DNA of 64,000 nucleotides from an uncultured Subdoligranulum sp. (GTDB lineage Bacteria; Bacillota; Clostridia; Oscillospirales; Ruminococcaceae), in assembly GCF_963931595.1 (NCBI RefSeq), contig NZ_OZ007030.1, forward strand, positions 186,001-250,000, read 5' to 3'. This document shows, piece after piece, positions 36,825 through 44,510 of this stretch. Position numbers and translations under genes: made by a program. The notes below the pieces were generated by a model that worked only from the letters and a program-made list of their open reading frames with translations, made no database searches and was not told the origin of the DNA. Position 1 is the first letter of the stretch. The number at the start of each line of letters is the position of its first letter.

Positions 36825-37313
36825 TCATAGAAGAAAATACCCGATGGCGCCATCGGTGTACTGGTTTATGTCGCTGCCCACCCACAGGCTTTCGCCCTCC
36901 CGGAGTTTGTGAAAGCGGATTTCTGTACGATCCTCATCACAGGAGAGAATCATGCAAAACCGGGCCTCCGGCTGCATGCACTTGAGTTGGAGTGCCCATG
37001 TCTCCAAGGCCAATAACGCGATTTCAAATCCCTGCTCCTGGGACAGCGCTTCCTCAAAAAAGCAGTCGATCCGCGTTTCGGTGTTGCAGGCTTCATAATC
37101 GGTCTTGTCGAAACATATCTCCATGGCCCGATCGAAGGCGGCATCCAGTTCTTCAGCCGGCATTTCCGACAGGATGACACAGTCCCGCACCGCTCTGAAC
37201 GGGGGAAACAACAGCTCCCGCAGCGCGGATACTTTTACGGACGGGATATTCAGCTGCCCGTCGCCGCACTGGCGGAGCAGCTTTTTCATGCTTTCGTTTG
37301 CAATCCAGTTCAT
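36825..37313 (-). CDS. Small protein of unknown function, immunity-like setting
   Basis: A 162-residue soluble protein. ATG 37313 is chosen because AGGTGA lies before it (MNWIANESMKKLLRQCGDGQ). The sequence is acidic and mixed helix/strand, with LREGESLWVGSDINQYTDGA near the end. The frame ends IGYFLL at 36825. No family was recognised. It lies 51 bases downstream of a lipoprotein gene on the same strand. Confidence 0.72.
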   Translation of the reverse strand: MNWIANESMKKLLRQCGDGQLNIPSVKVSALRELLFPPFRAVRDCVILSEMPAEELDAAFDRAMEICFDKTDYEACNTETRIDCFFEEALSQEQGFEIALLALETWALQLKCMQPEARFCMILSCDEDRTEIRFHKLREGESLWVGSDINQYTDGAIGYFLL

Positions 37314-37364
37314 GGCATTCACCTGTGATGGTTGGTCCATTGAAAAAGGGGCCTATGGCAGACT

Positions 37365-38033
37365 TCAGGAATCGCTGGCCGCCGCACCCGGGGCCTTTTG
37401 ATTGGATACGCCGAAGGGGTCCGGCCAGAAATCTGACAGATTGAACCCATCTGCCTTCTCTTCGGGCGGATCTTGCGCATACACATCCAATCCCAGCTCC
37501 AGCAGTTCCCCCGGCTCAAAATCTTCCCGGAGGTTTCCTTCTGTGTCCCAGGCAAGCAGCGGCAGTAGCTCTTCCTCGGTGCGGTCGTACCGGACAAAGG
37601 TCAGCGGAAGATCATCATCAGAAAAAAGAGGATATTTGAACCCATCTTCAAAGGTCTTTTCAAGTGTAAAATCTGTGGTGGTATACGCGATGTATCCTCG
37701 CCATAAGTATTTGTCGGGCTCGATCTGGGGTGTGAAAATCGTTTCTGAAGAGTACGCTTTGCTGAAATCAAGGAGCGCGCCCTGCGTCCCGTTAAAATAT
37801 ACCATGGTGATGGGAAGAACTTTCCCGTTCAGTTCGATTTCCCCATAGGAATAAGACCGTGACTCTCGCTTTGTCACGGCGATGCAGGCGCGGGCTTCTT
37901 CACAGACCCATACGCTGTTGAGAAAGTTATAGGGCTTTTTTCGGTCAGTGCATCCCGTAAGCTCAAAAGCCGCTACGGCGCCCAGAGCCCATACCAGGCG
38001 TTTATTCCTGTTTGAAAAGAAACCTGTATACAA
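37365..38033 (-). CDS. Lipoprotein of a three-member local family (copy 1)
   Basis: A 222-residue predicted lipoprotein. TTG 38033 is the start because AGGAGG lies 8 bases upstream; the signal ends AAFELTGCTDRKKPYNF with the lipidated Cys. It shares a layout with the genes at 40168 and 41474: KPY(D/N)F..S(V/I)WVCEE, SYSYGEI, (V/L)PITM(I/V)Y, DDLPLTFVRYD.TEEELLPLL.WD and FEPG.LLELGL. The family is unknown to me. Identity between copies is moderate, so they are old duplicates under selection rather than recent copies. Copies 1 and 3 both end with NLSDF/DLSDF, then WPDPFGVS. Confidence 0.85.
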   Translation of the reverse strand: MYTGFFSNRNKRLVWALGAVAAFELTGCTDRKKPYNFLNSVWVCEEARACIAVTKRESRSYSYGEIELNGKVLPITMVYFNGTQGALLDFSKAYSSETIFTPQIEPDKYLWRGYIAYTTTDFTLEKTFEDGFKYPLFSDDDLPLTFVRYDRTEEELLPLLAWDTEGNLREDFEPGELLELGLDVYAQDPPEEKADGFNLSDFWPDPFGVSNQKAPGAAASDS

Positions 38034-38114
38034 AAGTGGATCCTCCTGAATCTGCCTGGGGCGTCGGGGAAAACTCTCCTCGTTTTACAAAAAAAATCCG
38101 GGAACCGGCCTTCC

Positions 38115-38579
38115 TTACTCGGCGGGCGTCCGCTTCCAGCCCGTCTGTTCCATCTTCCAGAACATCTTTTCCGCCACGACCCAGGTGCCAGCGTCCTTCC
38201 CCGGGTCAGAAAGGTCGATGCTGCCAAAGGACGCATCGATCCGGGAAGTATGAAAATCTGCCCAATAGAAAAGTCCGTCCCGGCGCAGGAGGGTACAGTC
38301 GTAGATGATGGAATCATAGCGCGGCGGGCGGGGAAACAATTGGAACAATGCAATCTCTTCAAAGCGCAGGTGGATGGTGTTGCGTCCGCCGCCCAGGATT
38401 TGCTGCTGCAGGGTAATGGTCAGCTGGCTGTGGGTATTGATGGGGTGCATCGCGCCGCTTTCCTCCACACAGGTGTCGGGGGTGTACACCGCCTGGACGA
38501 TACAGCTGTCGTGCAAGGACTGTACAGCTTCCAGAAATTGCTCGCAATCTTCGGCACTTATGATCTCGTTCCAGTTCAC
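38115..38579 (-). CDS. Small cytoplasmic protein with LHDSCI motif, immunity-like
   Basis: A 154-residue protein. GTG 38579 is chosen because AAAGGA precedes it and conservation-like content begins there (MNWNEIISAEDCEQFLEAVQ). The motif SLHDSCIVQAVY near residue 25 and DGLFYWADFHTS near 110 occur in a widespread but uncharacterised Firmicutes family often found singly or beside polymorphic toxins. I know it only as hypothetical. Part of its sequence survives as a fragment near 51930-52000 in the second copy of the duplicated segment. Confidence 0.72.
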   Translation of the reverse strand: MNWNEIISAEDCEQFLEAVQSLHDSCIVQAVYTPDTCVEESGAMHPINTHSQLTITLQQQILGGGRNTIHLRFEEIALFQLFPRPPRYDSIIYDCTLLRRDGLFYWADFHTSRIDASFGSIDLSDPGKDAGTWVVAEKMFWKMEQTGWKRTPAE

Positions 38580-38706
38580 AGAATCACATCCTTTCCAGGG
38601 CGGATGCATAGGGGCTGCATCCTGCGGCCAATCCATACAAGGGCGCTGGCCCGCGGTGAGCACGATGGCTTTTGGCCGCACTTCCGGGAGTTGCGCCGAT
38701 GCGTTT

Positions 38707-39087
38707 TTATGGGTCTGAAGATTGCCAGCCCGGATGGGCGGCGCACCACGCAGCCGCCTCTTTCTCGGCGGCCGCCAGCTGTTCTGCGTATTCCTCCTCA
38801 CCCACAGTTTCCAGCAGGACAAGGGTCCTGGAAAAATCAAAGCCATAGCGCCGGCCGAAATCCTGCAAGAAGGAAATGACCCGTTTTATAAAGGTATCAC
38901 GGCACAGGTCGCCGTCCCGGTGGGTATCCTCCCATTCCGCCAGGTCTGCCCTGTCGGCGGGAATCCCGTCCGCGAAGATGCCGGGGTTCAGGGCACCAAG
39001 CAGGGCGCCCAGGTCGTCCTCCTGACAGTGTGTGTAACAATATTCCAGAAAAAGAAACAGCAGCCAGAACTCTTTCGGGTAACGCAT
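38707..39087 (-). CDS. Small protein with DDLGALLGAL motif, immunity-like
   Basis: A 126-residue protein starting at ATG 39087 behind AGGAGGG. CQEDDLGALLGALNPG followed by PADRADLAEWED matches the pattern of a common small-protein family that accompanies secreted toxins in many bacteria. The C-terminal half is helical (FIKRVISFLQDFGRRYGFDF). It is the first gene of the leftward series, with a clear promoter 37 bases upstream. Confidence 0.75.
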   Translation of the reverse strand: MRYPKEFWLLFLFLEYCYTHCQEDDLGALLGALNPGIFADGIPADRADLAEWEDTHRDGDLCRDTFIKRVISFLQDFGRRYGFDFSRTLVLLETVGEEEYAEQLAAAEKEAAAWCAAHPGWQSSDP

Positions 39088-39123
39088 AGGTCCCTCCTGA
39101 TCGCCCGGTGAATCGTTACTTCT

Positions 39124-39153
39124 ATTGTACATGGGGGCCGGCCATCCTTTCAA
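39124..39153 (-). promoter_or_regulatory. Leftward promoter of the 39.1-36.1 kb gene series
   Basis: On the minus strand TTGAAA (39148-39153), 18 bases, TACAAT (39124-39129). The same promoter survives at 52032-52061 (TTGCAA-18-TACAAT) in the duplicated segment. It is arranged back to back with the rightward element at 39197-39270. Confidence 0.7.
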
Positions 39154-39196
39154 GAAAAAAGCCGCCCGTTTGTCCTTTTTTGCAATCGCATATCTG

Positions 39197-39270
39197 CCAA
39201 AAATACCATGGCGTTTTTGGGCAACCTGCTGCTTGCCCGGCTGTCCCGGAGCCGGTACACTATAGATAGA
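39197..39270 (+). promoter_or_regulatory. Island promoter element, copy E
   Basis: CCAAAAATACC at 39197, TTTGGGCA at 39216, TTGCCC at 39233-39238, 17 bases, TACACT at 39256-39261, then ATAGATAGAG. The distances from CCAA to TTTGG (19) and from TTTGG to the -35 box (17) are the same as in the other five copies (42804, 44236, 49259, 52104, 54296). It heads the gene at 39302. Confidence 0.68.
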
Positions 39271-39301
39271 GCCGATGCAGGCCCGGGAAAGGAGGCTGTC
39301 T

Positions 39302-40123
39302 ATGTTTACACTTAAACCTCTCTGCCAGGAAGGGCAGGCCTATGTGGAAGAGCAGCTTCTTCTGCGCGGGTTTGATAAGCGGGGCAAGCTGTTTATCCGG
39401 CGCAGCGGAGTGATTGTATCCACAGTGTACCCTTGTTGGGAGCATGGACAACTGGAAGATTATATCATAGGGATTTGGCCGATTTGGTGGTGCCCGGACA
39501 CAATCGCAATGCTGCGCGGGGGCAACGGTATGCAGTGCCGGGTGAACGCTAGACGCATTACACACGGGAGTATTCCCGAGCCCACGCCGGAGTATCCGTT
39601 CCGCAAAATAACAAAAATGTCCTATCCTTTACTGAACTATTACCTGCGCGGGTTCCCTGAGGATTCTTTGCGCCAACAGTTCGGCGCGGATTTCCAGGAA
39701 TTGCGCTGGGAGCATATTCAGGAAGTTCTGGATTGCACGCTTTTGGCACCTTTGGATTATCGGGCAACCTATGAAGGGGAAAGGGCTTACTACACCTATT
39801 TGCGGCAGACAAGGCACTTCTTTAGTGTGCGCAATTTTCTTATGTATGAAAAAAATCTCTCTGCCTTACAGCAAGATATCAAAATGGAACAGAAATTCCG
39901 GGATGAATGCCTGCGGCAATACGGGTTTTATCTGGATACGTATGAAAATAAGTACCAGCAAGCCCTGCCGATTCTGGAGGCTGCAGAATCCGGCGACTGG
40001 GGCCCCGCCGAACAATACCTGGCCGAAAAGAGCGCCGGGGCGCTGGCCCTGCTCAAACGCTACCACGTGGAGGACAAGGGGCCTTACCCGGCAGCCTATG
40101 CCCGGCGGCGCTATGATGCGTAA
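39302..40123 (+). CDS. Island protein of unknown function, intact paralogue of the broken gene at 52742
   Basis: A 273-residue protein without a signal peptide. ATG 39302 follows AAAGGAGG. The N-terminus reads MFTLKPLCQEGQAYVEEQLL; the middle has EPTPEYPFRKITKM, and the C-terminus ends SAGALALLKRYHVEDKGPYP then AAYARRRYDA. It is a duplicate of 52742-53583, which carries a stop codon and a frameshift. No known family. The C-terminal part looks helical, and the central part contains many aromatic residues. Conservation of the frame here against decay of the other copy suggests this one is still used. Confidence 0.8.
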   Translation: MFTLKPLCQEGQAYVEEQLLLRGFDKRGKLFIRRSGVIVSTVYPCWEHGQLEDYIIGIWPIWWCPDTIAMLRGGNGMQCRVNARRITHGSIPEPTPEYPFRKITKMSYPLLNYYLRGFPEDSLRQQFGADFQELRWEHIQEVLDCTLLAPLDYRATYEGERAYYTYLRQTRHFFSVRNFLMYEKNLSALQQDIKMEQKFRDECLRQYGFYLDTYENKYQQALPILEAAESGDWGPAEQYLAEKSAGALALLKRYHVEDKGPYPAAYARRRYDA

Positions 40124-40167
40124 AACGTGGCGTAAACAGAAGTTCCTGCCCGTGCGGCGATGCCGGT

Positions 40168-40827
40168 TCAGCTGTTTGCCGGAGCGGAGGGGACTTTGGT
40201 GGTTCCTCGGAAGAGATTGGCCCAGAAGTCCGCAAGGACTGACCCGATATCCTTTTTGGGATTTTCTTCCGCAACGGACAAACCAAATTCCAGCAGTTGA
40301 CCCGGTTCGAAACCTTCTTTGAGATGATCTTCTTCATCCCAGGGAAGCAATGGCAGCAGTTCTTCCTCTGTGCAGTCGTAGCGCACAAAGGTCAGCGGCA
40401 GGTCATCATCGGAAAACAGGGAATACTTGCCGTCCTTTTTAAATGCCCCGGTATCGGTCTTTTGTAAGGTGAACTTTTTGGCGGCGTATGCGATGTCTCC
40501 TGCCCACAGATATTTCTCGTCAGGAAAAGAAGGCTCCCAGACGGTTTCTTCGGAGTAGGCTTGATAAAAGTCGAAAATGGCTCCCGAGTCCCCGAAGTGA
40601 TAAATCATGGTTATGGGAATGACCTGGTCGTCGATTTTGACTTCTCCATAGGAATAGGATTGTGGCGTTGTCACAACAACGCAGGCACCTGTTTCCTCAT
40701 TGACCCAGACAGAATTCGGAAAGTCATAAGGCTTGGATCTGGAAACACAGCCAGTCAAAAAAAGCACTGCCAGCAACAAGAACAAAGATGTTCTCCTGCA
40801 AAGTCTGGTATTGTACGCCGGATCCAT
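40168..40827 (-). CDS. Lipoprotein of a three-member local family (copy 2)
   Basis: A 219-residue predicted lipoprotein starting at ATG 40827 behind CAGGAGG; the open frame upstream lacks the signal. The lipobox is LAVLFLTGCVSRSKPYDF. Shared motifs with the genes at 37365 and 41474 are SYSYGEVKI, IPITMIY, FSDDDLPLTFVRYDCTEEEL, LPLLPWDEE and FEPGQLLEFGL. The C-terminal tail differs from copies 1 and 3. It is the last gene of a leftward unit of four headed by element A. Confidence 0.85.
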   Translation of the reverse strand: MDPAYNTRLCRRTSLFLLLAVLFLTGCVSRSKPYDFPNSVWVNEETGACVVVTTPQSYSYGEVKIDDQVIPITMIYHFGDSGAIFDFYQAYSEETVWEPSFPDEKYLWAGDIAYAAKKFTLQKTDTGAFKKDGKYSLFSDDDLPLTFVRYDCTEEELLPLLPWDEEDHLKEGFEPGQLLEFGLSVAEENPKKDIGSVLADFWANLFRGTTKVPSAPANS

Positions 40828-40959
40828 GCACAAACCTCCTGGTCCCTGACGAGTTTGCTGGTGAGCCGTCAGCGGTAGCGCAAACGGGCAAATTCGTATA
40901 GATAAAAGCAAATGTATCCGCGTTTAAAGAGCGCCCTACTGTCCCGTGTGGAAACGTAT

Positions 40960-41262
40960 TCAGAGCGAATCGCTGGTGTTCTCCACCTGTTCTCTGAATG
41001 CCTGCAGGAGTTCTCCCAGTTTTGTACAGTCTCCGGCTCCCACAAAAACGCCATCAACAATTTCATACGTTATCCAGTCAGAGATTCCCCGGTCCTTTTC
41101 CACCTTTTTGAGCGTCAGGTTTTCATATTTTGTTTCCTTCAAGTCAATACAAACACGCCACCCTGGATTGTCAAGGGTTTCAATTTTTATTCCGTAGAAA
41201 TTTTCCCATTGGTCATTACAGTTCTGGTGATACCATTCTTGCAGCCATAAAACCAGGTCCAT
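40960..41262 (-). CDS. Immunity protein, Imm53 family
   Basis: A 100-residue protein closely following the Imm53 pattern: LWLQEWYHQNCNDQWENFYG then IKIETLDNPGWRVCIDLKET, with the conserved WY, W-E and DNPGW residues. Imm53 proteins are predicted antidotes to nuclease domains of polymorphic toxins and act in the cytoplasm. No toxin is encoded next to it, so this is an orphan immunity gene, presumably protecting against toxins of competitors. ATG at 41262 follows AAGGAGCGAAGGA. The 211 bases between this gene and the next one upstream hold no convincing gene; a short frame (MMKTVRQQQKVLRLYLMEEK) ends just inside this gene. Confidence 0.88.
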   Translation of the reverse strand: MDLVLWLQEWYHQNCNDQWENFYGIKIETLDNPGWRVCIDLKETKYENLTLKKVEKDRGISDWITYEIVDGVFVGAGDCTKLGELLQAFREQVENTSDSL

Positions 41263-41473
41263 TCCTTCGCTCCTTTTCTTCCATCAGGTACAGGCGTAAC
41301 ACTTTCTGCTGCTGGCGGACCGTTTTCATCATAAGTATAATTGCTCTGTTCTCCTTTGAAAACAGCACTTTACATTGCAGGAACAGGGCGCGAACTTCCC
41401 GGCACCATTCGTTGAGACGCGCCCCGCAAAGCAGCAGGTCACGGCAGCAATGTGCGAATACGGATACCTTTCG

Positions 41474-42157
41474 TCACGGTTGTATTTCCCCTGCCGGGCT
41501 CTGTAATTTCCGGGCTGATACACCGAAGGGATCCGGCCAGAAATCCGACAGGTCAAAGTTGAACCACTGGATTTTCCTTTTGGGAGGATATTTTTCCAGC
41601 AGGTCCTGTGTCAATTCCCACAGCCCGCCCGGCTGGAAACCTTCTGTCAGATTGGCCTTCGCATCCCAGGGAACCAGCGGCAGCAGATCTTCCTCCGGCA
41701 CATTATACCGCACAAAGGTCAGCGGCAGATCCTCGTCGGGAAACAGCGAATACGTCTCCCCTTCATCGGCCTTTTTGAGTATGAACCTGTTTGTGTGGTA
41801 CTCGACTCTTCCTTTCCATAAATTGCGCTCGGGCTCCATCTTGTGCGAATAAATGGCATCCGGCGAATCCGCTTCATAAAAGTCGCGGAATCTCCCGCTG
41901 TTTGCAATACCGTAAATCATCGTGATGGGAATAACACCCGCCTCTGTCTGGATCTCCCCGTACGAATACCCGAAATCTTCCTGCTTTATGACCGCTACAC
42001 AGGCCTTTTCCTCTTCGCATACCCAAATGGTTCCGACGAAATTGAATGGCTTCTTGGATTCCGTCGGGTCACAGGCTGTCAGGAAAAATCCTGTCGCGAT
42101 TGCCAGGATCAGCGCAAGGAGCCTGCGTCCTATTTTATGGGTGGATACAATGCTCAT
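41474..42157 (-). CDS. Lipoprotein of a three-member local family (copy 3)
   Basis: A 227-residue predicted lipoprotein. ATG 42157 follows GGAGGG; the signal ends IATGFFLTACDPTESKKPFN with the lipidated Cys. Shared family motifs are IWVCEEEKACVAVIKQ, YSYGEIQ, VIPITMIYG, DEDLPLTFVRYNVPEEDLLP and FQPGGLWELTQ. It precedes the Imm53 gene in the same leftward unit. The family may be a surface partner for immunity proteins, but the sequence shows no direct link. Confidence 0.85.
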   Translation of the reverse strand: MSIVSTHKIGRRLLALILAIATGFFLTACDPTESKKPFNFVGTIWVCEEEKACVAVIKQEDFGYSYGEIQTEAGVIPITMIYGIANSGRFRDFYEADSPDAIYSHKMEPERNLWKGRVEYHTNRFILKKADEGETYSLFPDEDLPLTFVRYNVPEEDLLPLVPWDAKANLTEGFQPGGLWELTQDLLEKYPPKRKIQWFNFDLSDFWPDPFGVSARKLQSPAGEIQP

Positions 42158-42198
42158 ATCCAAACTCCCTCCTATTCGCGGCAATAGTCACCTGGGCA

Positions 42199-42708
42199 TC
42201 ATGATTCTTCCTCGTTGCAGAAACCGTCCGGTATCTTGTTTTTGTGATAGGATGGGTCCGCTGCAAGCCATGTATAAATTTCCTGCCGTTCCTTTTCTAC
42301 CTTGTTTTCGCTCATTTCCAGCCAGGCAATATAAAATCCGACCCGGTTTATAATGCATTTCGTGATGATTTCCAGACCGTCACTTGTATAAAGATAGCGG
42401 GTGTCTTTTTGGTCTCCCAGAGTACCCACACTGATCTTGTAGTTATGAAGATAGTAACTGACCAGAGCAAGTTCTTCTCCCGTTTCTGCGCAAGGCTCAA
42501 CATCCGAAGCGCCGTGAAACAGTACGCGACACTTTATGGAAGTCTCTTCGCCGTTGAGGCTTTTAGGAATCCTGCAGGAGAGGCAAACTCTGCCTTTTAC
42601 GCAGAATTGCTCGGTACGGCAGGGAAGATTTTTGACAGTACATTGTGCTGGCTTTCCATTTATGAACAGGGCTGCAGTGCCCCACTCGGCTGAAAATTGC
42701 TCTGACAT
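42199..42708 (-). CDS. Small protein of unknown function, immunity-like setting
   Basis: A 169-residue soluble protein starting at ATG 42708 behind AGGAAGGG (MSEQFSAEWGTAALFINGKP). Repeated Cys residues occur near the middle (CTVKNLPCRTEQFCVKGRVC), followed by a beta-rich part and SDGLEIITKCIINRVGFYIA near residue 115. It is the first gene after element A and starts 41 bases before the copy 3 lipoprotein. No family was recognised. Confidence 0.72.
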   Translation of the reverse strand: MSEQFSAEWGTAALFINGKPAQCTVKNLPCRTEQFCVKGRVCLSCRIPKSLNGEETSIKCRVLFHGASDVEPCAETGEELALVSYYLHNYKISVGTLGDQKDTRYLYTSDGLEIITKCIINRVGFYIAWLEMSENKVEKERQEIYTWLAADPSYHKNKIPDGFCNEEES

Positions 42709-42803
42709 AGTATTTCCCTTCCTATATTTTCCCGGATCGAACATCCCAATCCCCTTCCTTGTGAGGAGGCGGCCTTTTCACGAGACGATTGAACTGATTA
42801 TAC

Positions 42804-42873
42804 ATATAGTCTACACGCTTATTCTTGGAGGTATCAAGTACCAAGCTGCCCAAAGAATCGCAGGCAGAATTGG
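42804..42873 (-). promoter_or_regulatory. Island promoter element, copy A
   Basis: On the minus strand CCAATTCTGCC, then TTTGGGCAG 19 bases on, then TTGATA (42832-42837) 17 bases on, 18 bases ending GCGTG, TAGACT (42808-42813) and ATATGTATAAT. It heads the unit 42708 to 40168. Confidence 0.68.
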
Positions 42874-42926
42874 TGAATGCATCAGTAACGGGTAGATAAT
42901 GGCATCAAGTGAAAATGCAAAAAGAT

Positions 42927-42961
42927 AGCGGCTGGTTTTCCTGAATGGAAAACCGGCCGCT
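42927..42961 (-). terminator. Terminator hairpin
   Basis: Arms 42927-42941 and 42947-42961 (core GCGGCTGGTTTTCC) form a stem with one G-T pair and a 5-base loop. It separates the unit of 43540-43082 from element A. The rest of the 42709-43081 gap holds nothing else recognisable. Confidence 0.75.
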
Positions 42962-43081
42962 GACATGATGGGAGGTCAACACAGTACATAAAGGGCAAGT
43001 TGCTGATTCACGGAGGAATACGTTACATTAACTACCCTATGACTTTGTGTCTGACACAGAAGGCGGAACTTTTGCCTCCCA

Positions 43082-43540
43082 TTATAATCCTTTGTATTGT
43101 TCCAAAAACTCCACCACGGACATGTGTTGTAAATTGAATAGAATTTCCTCATCCTTTTCCCACCAGGTGTCTCCCAAATACTTGCATCCTTCTGCATATC
43201 CCCAAGGGACAAGATTTTTATACAGGGTATACACCTCAAAATCAAACCGATACAAGGTAATGTGTGCGCCTAAAACTACCCCGGCCCTTGAGCTTATCAA
43301 ATACATATGCAGAAAGGAGTCACTTGGGGTACCGTTTTGAAAGGCTTGATATTCTTCAAACAAATCATTGTATGTGCGCTTATCTTCTTTGAAAATCTTT
43401 GTCAGCAGCCCTTCCTTTCCTAATCGACGAACCGTATCGCTCTGTGTCTCTTCGTCACGCATTTCATACGTTAGGGAAGACGAAACACACTTGACAAGAG
43501 CATTTCTGATAATAATCTGTTCCAACTTATTCCCCCCCAT
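43082..43540 (-). CDS. Small protein of unknown function, immunity-like setting
   Basis: A 152-residue protein, lower in G and C than the sugar loci. The start is unsure: ATG 43540 has no upstream ribosome-binding site, whereas TTG 43525 has GGGGGGAA before it and would shorten the protein by five residues. Motifs are SSSLTYEMRDEETQSDTVRR, SFLHMYLISSRAGVVLGAHI and a C-terminus LGDTWWEKDEEILFNLQHMS. No family was recognised. It is the second gene of the unit headed by element B. Confidence 0.7.
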   Translation of the reverse strand: MGGNKLEQIIIRNALVKCVSSSLTYEMRDEETQSDTVRRLGKEGLLTKIFKEDKRTYNDLFEEYQAFQNGTPSDSFLHMYLISSRAGVVLGAHITLYRFDFEVYTLYKNLVPWGYAEGCKYLGDTWWEKDEEILFNLQHMSVVEFLEQYKGL

Positions 43541-43660
43541 GTTCTATGGATTCTAAAGCCCTGCTTTTTGCTGCATGGATTGATAGGATTTCCGCCAATA
43601 GGGTGACTGTCGAAATGCCAACCTTCGGCTTTGTGTTGCGTGCGAAATGGGTAAAATATG

Positions 43661-44179
43661 CTATGCGGCGGGCAGTTTTTCGCTCCGACTGGGGTAAATG
43701 GACAGGCAGCGGTAGCCGTACAACTCCCGCAGCTCGTCTACGGTCGTGCTTTTCAGTTCTGCGACGCCCTCCAGTACATCATTCGGAATCTGTGCCGTAT
43801 CACCGATCAGGCGATAGGGCTGCCCCTCGTGAAGTTCTTCGTAAATAGCTAGCGGGTCATATCCAACCAAAATCAAATAGGGCGTCTGATCGCTCGTCAC
43901 GACTTCATAGTAATAATGATCCAATTGTATCGGTGCCCGTGTTTCGTGATAGCACCAGTCAGAAACCCCCACCGCATCGACATAAACATTCTGCCATGGG
44001 AAGCCGAAGTTGTGTGCGTAGCGCTCGATCTGTTTCTGCATGGGGGACAGAGGCGGAGGCGGCTGGAAATCGAGATAGATGCCGTAGATAACGCCTGCCA
44101 CAATAGGAGCCGCCAAAATAGGCGAAATGACCAGAAATATTTTTTCCCAGCGCCTGAGGCTATTCCAAAATTTTCTCAT
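43661..44179 (-). CDS. Membrane-anchored small protein of unknown function
   Basis: A 172-residue protein with one N-terminal transmembrane helix (about 14-36, IFLVISPILAAPIVAGVIYG) and an outward domain of about 130 residues with VGVSDWCYHETRAPIQLDHY. ATG 44179 is chosen for the GGAAGG site 8 bases before it; a GTG three codons upstream is possible. It begins 63 bases after the -10 box of element B. Single-pass anchors with small outside domains are frequent among island genes here. Family unknown. Confidence 0.74.
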   Translation of the reverse strand: MRKFWNSLRRWEKIFLVISPILAAPIVAGVIYGIYLDFQPPPPLSPMQKQIERYAHNFGFPWQNVYVDAVGVSDWCYHETRAPIQLDHYYYEVVTSDQTPYLILVGYDPLAIYEELHEGQPYRLIGDTAQIPNDVLEGVAELKSTTVDELRELYGYRCLSIYPSRSEKLPAA

Positions 44180-44235
44180 CCCTATCACCTTCCCTACAAG
44201 TGGTGGTCTTTACACGAGCAGGTTCAACTGATTAT

Positions 44236-44307
44236 ACATATAGTCTACACGTTCGTTCTTGGCGGTATCAAGTACCAAACTGCCCAAAGTATCCAAGGTA
44301 AAATTGG
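44236..44307 (-). promoter_or_regulatory. Island promoter element, copy B
   Basis: On the minus strand CCAATTTTACC, TTTGGGCAG, TTGATA (44266-44271), an 18-base spacer ending AACGTG, TAGACT (44242-44247) and ATATGTATAAT. It is about 80% identical to copy A over 100 bases. A minus-strand frame (44210-44452) crosses it but is probably not a gene. Confidence 0.7.
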
Positions 44308-44510
44308 CAGGCCCTTTGACGATGCGGCCCTTCGCAGTTCTGGCAGAACCATTGCAGCAGTGTTCCCTTTCATCGAAAGAAGAATTTCGAGAACAATAAC
44401 CCGTTATTCCCGGATTGCTTTTCTCAAAATTATCTGGCTTGTCGATGGACAAAAGGACCGTGTCGTGCTATTTTAATTACAAATACCGAATGAAAAGGAA
44501 CACAGCAACA

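Noticed and set aside
36637..36885. A small minus-strand gene containing AERDVYEFQKALP, with a similar peptide near 51880
   Set aside because: The similarity comes from the 40-base repeat of the segmental duplication; frames differ around it and no start site is credible.
41329..41556. A 75-codon minus-strand frame between the copy 3 lipoprotein and Imm53 genes
   Set aside because: It overlaps the lipoprotein gene in another frame and has a Cys/Arg-rich composition typical of chance frames.
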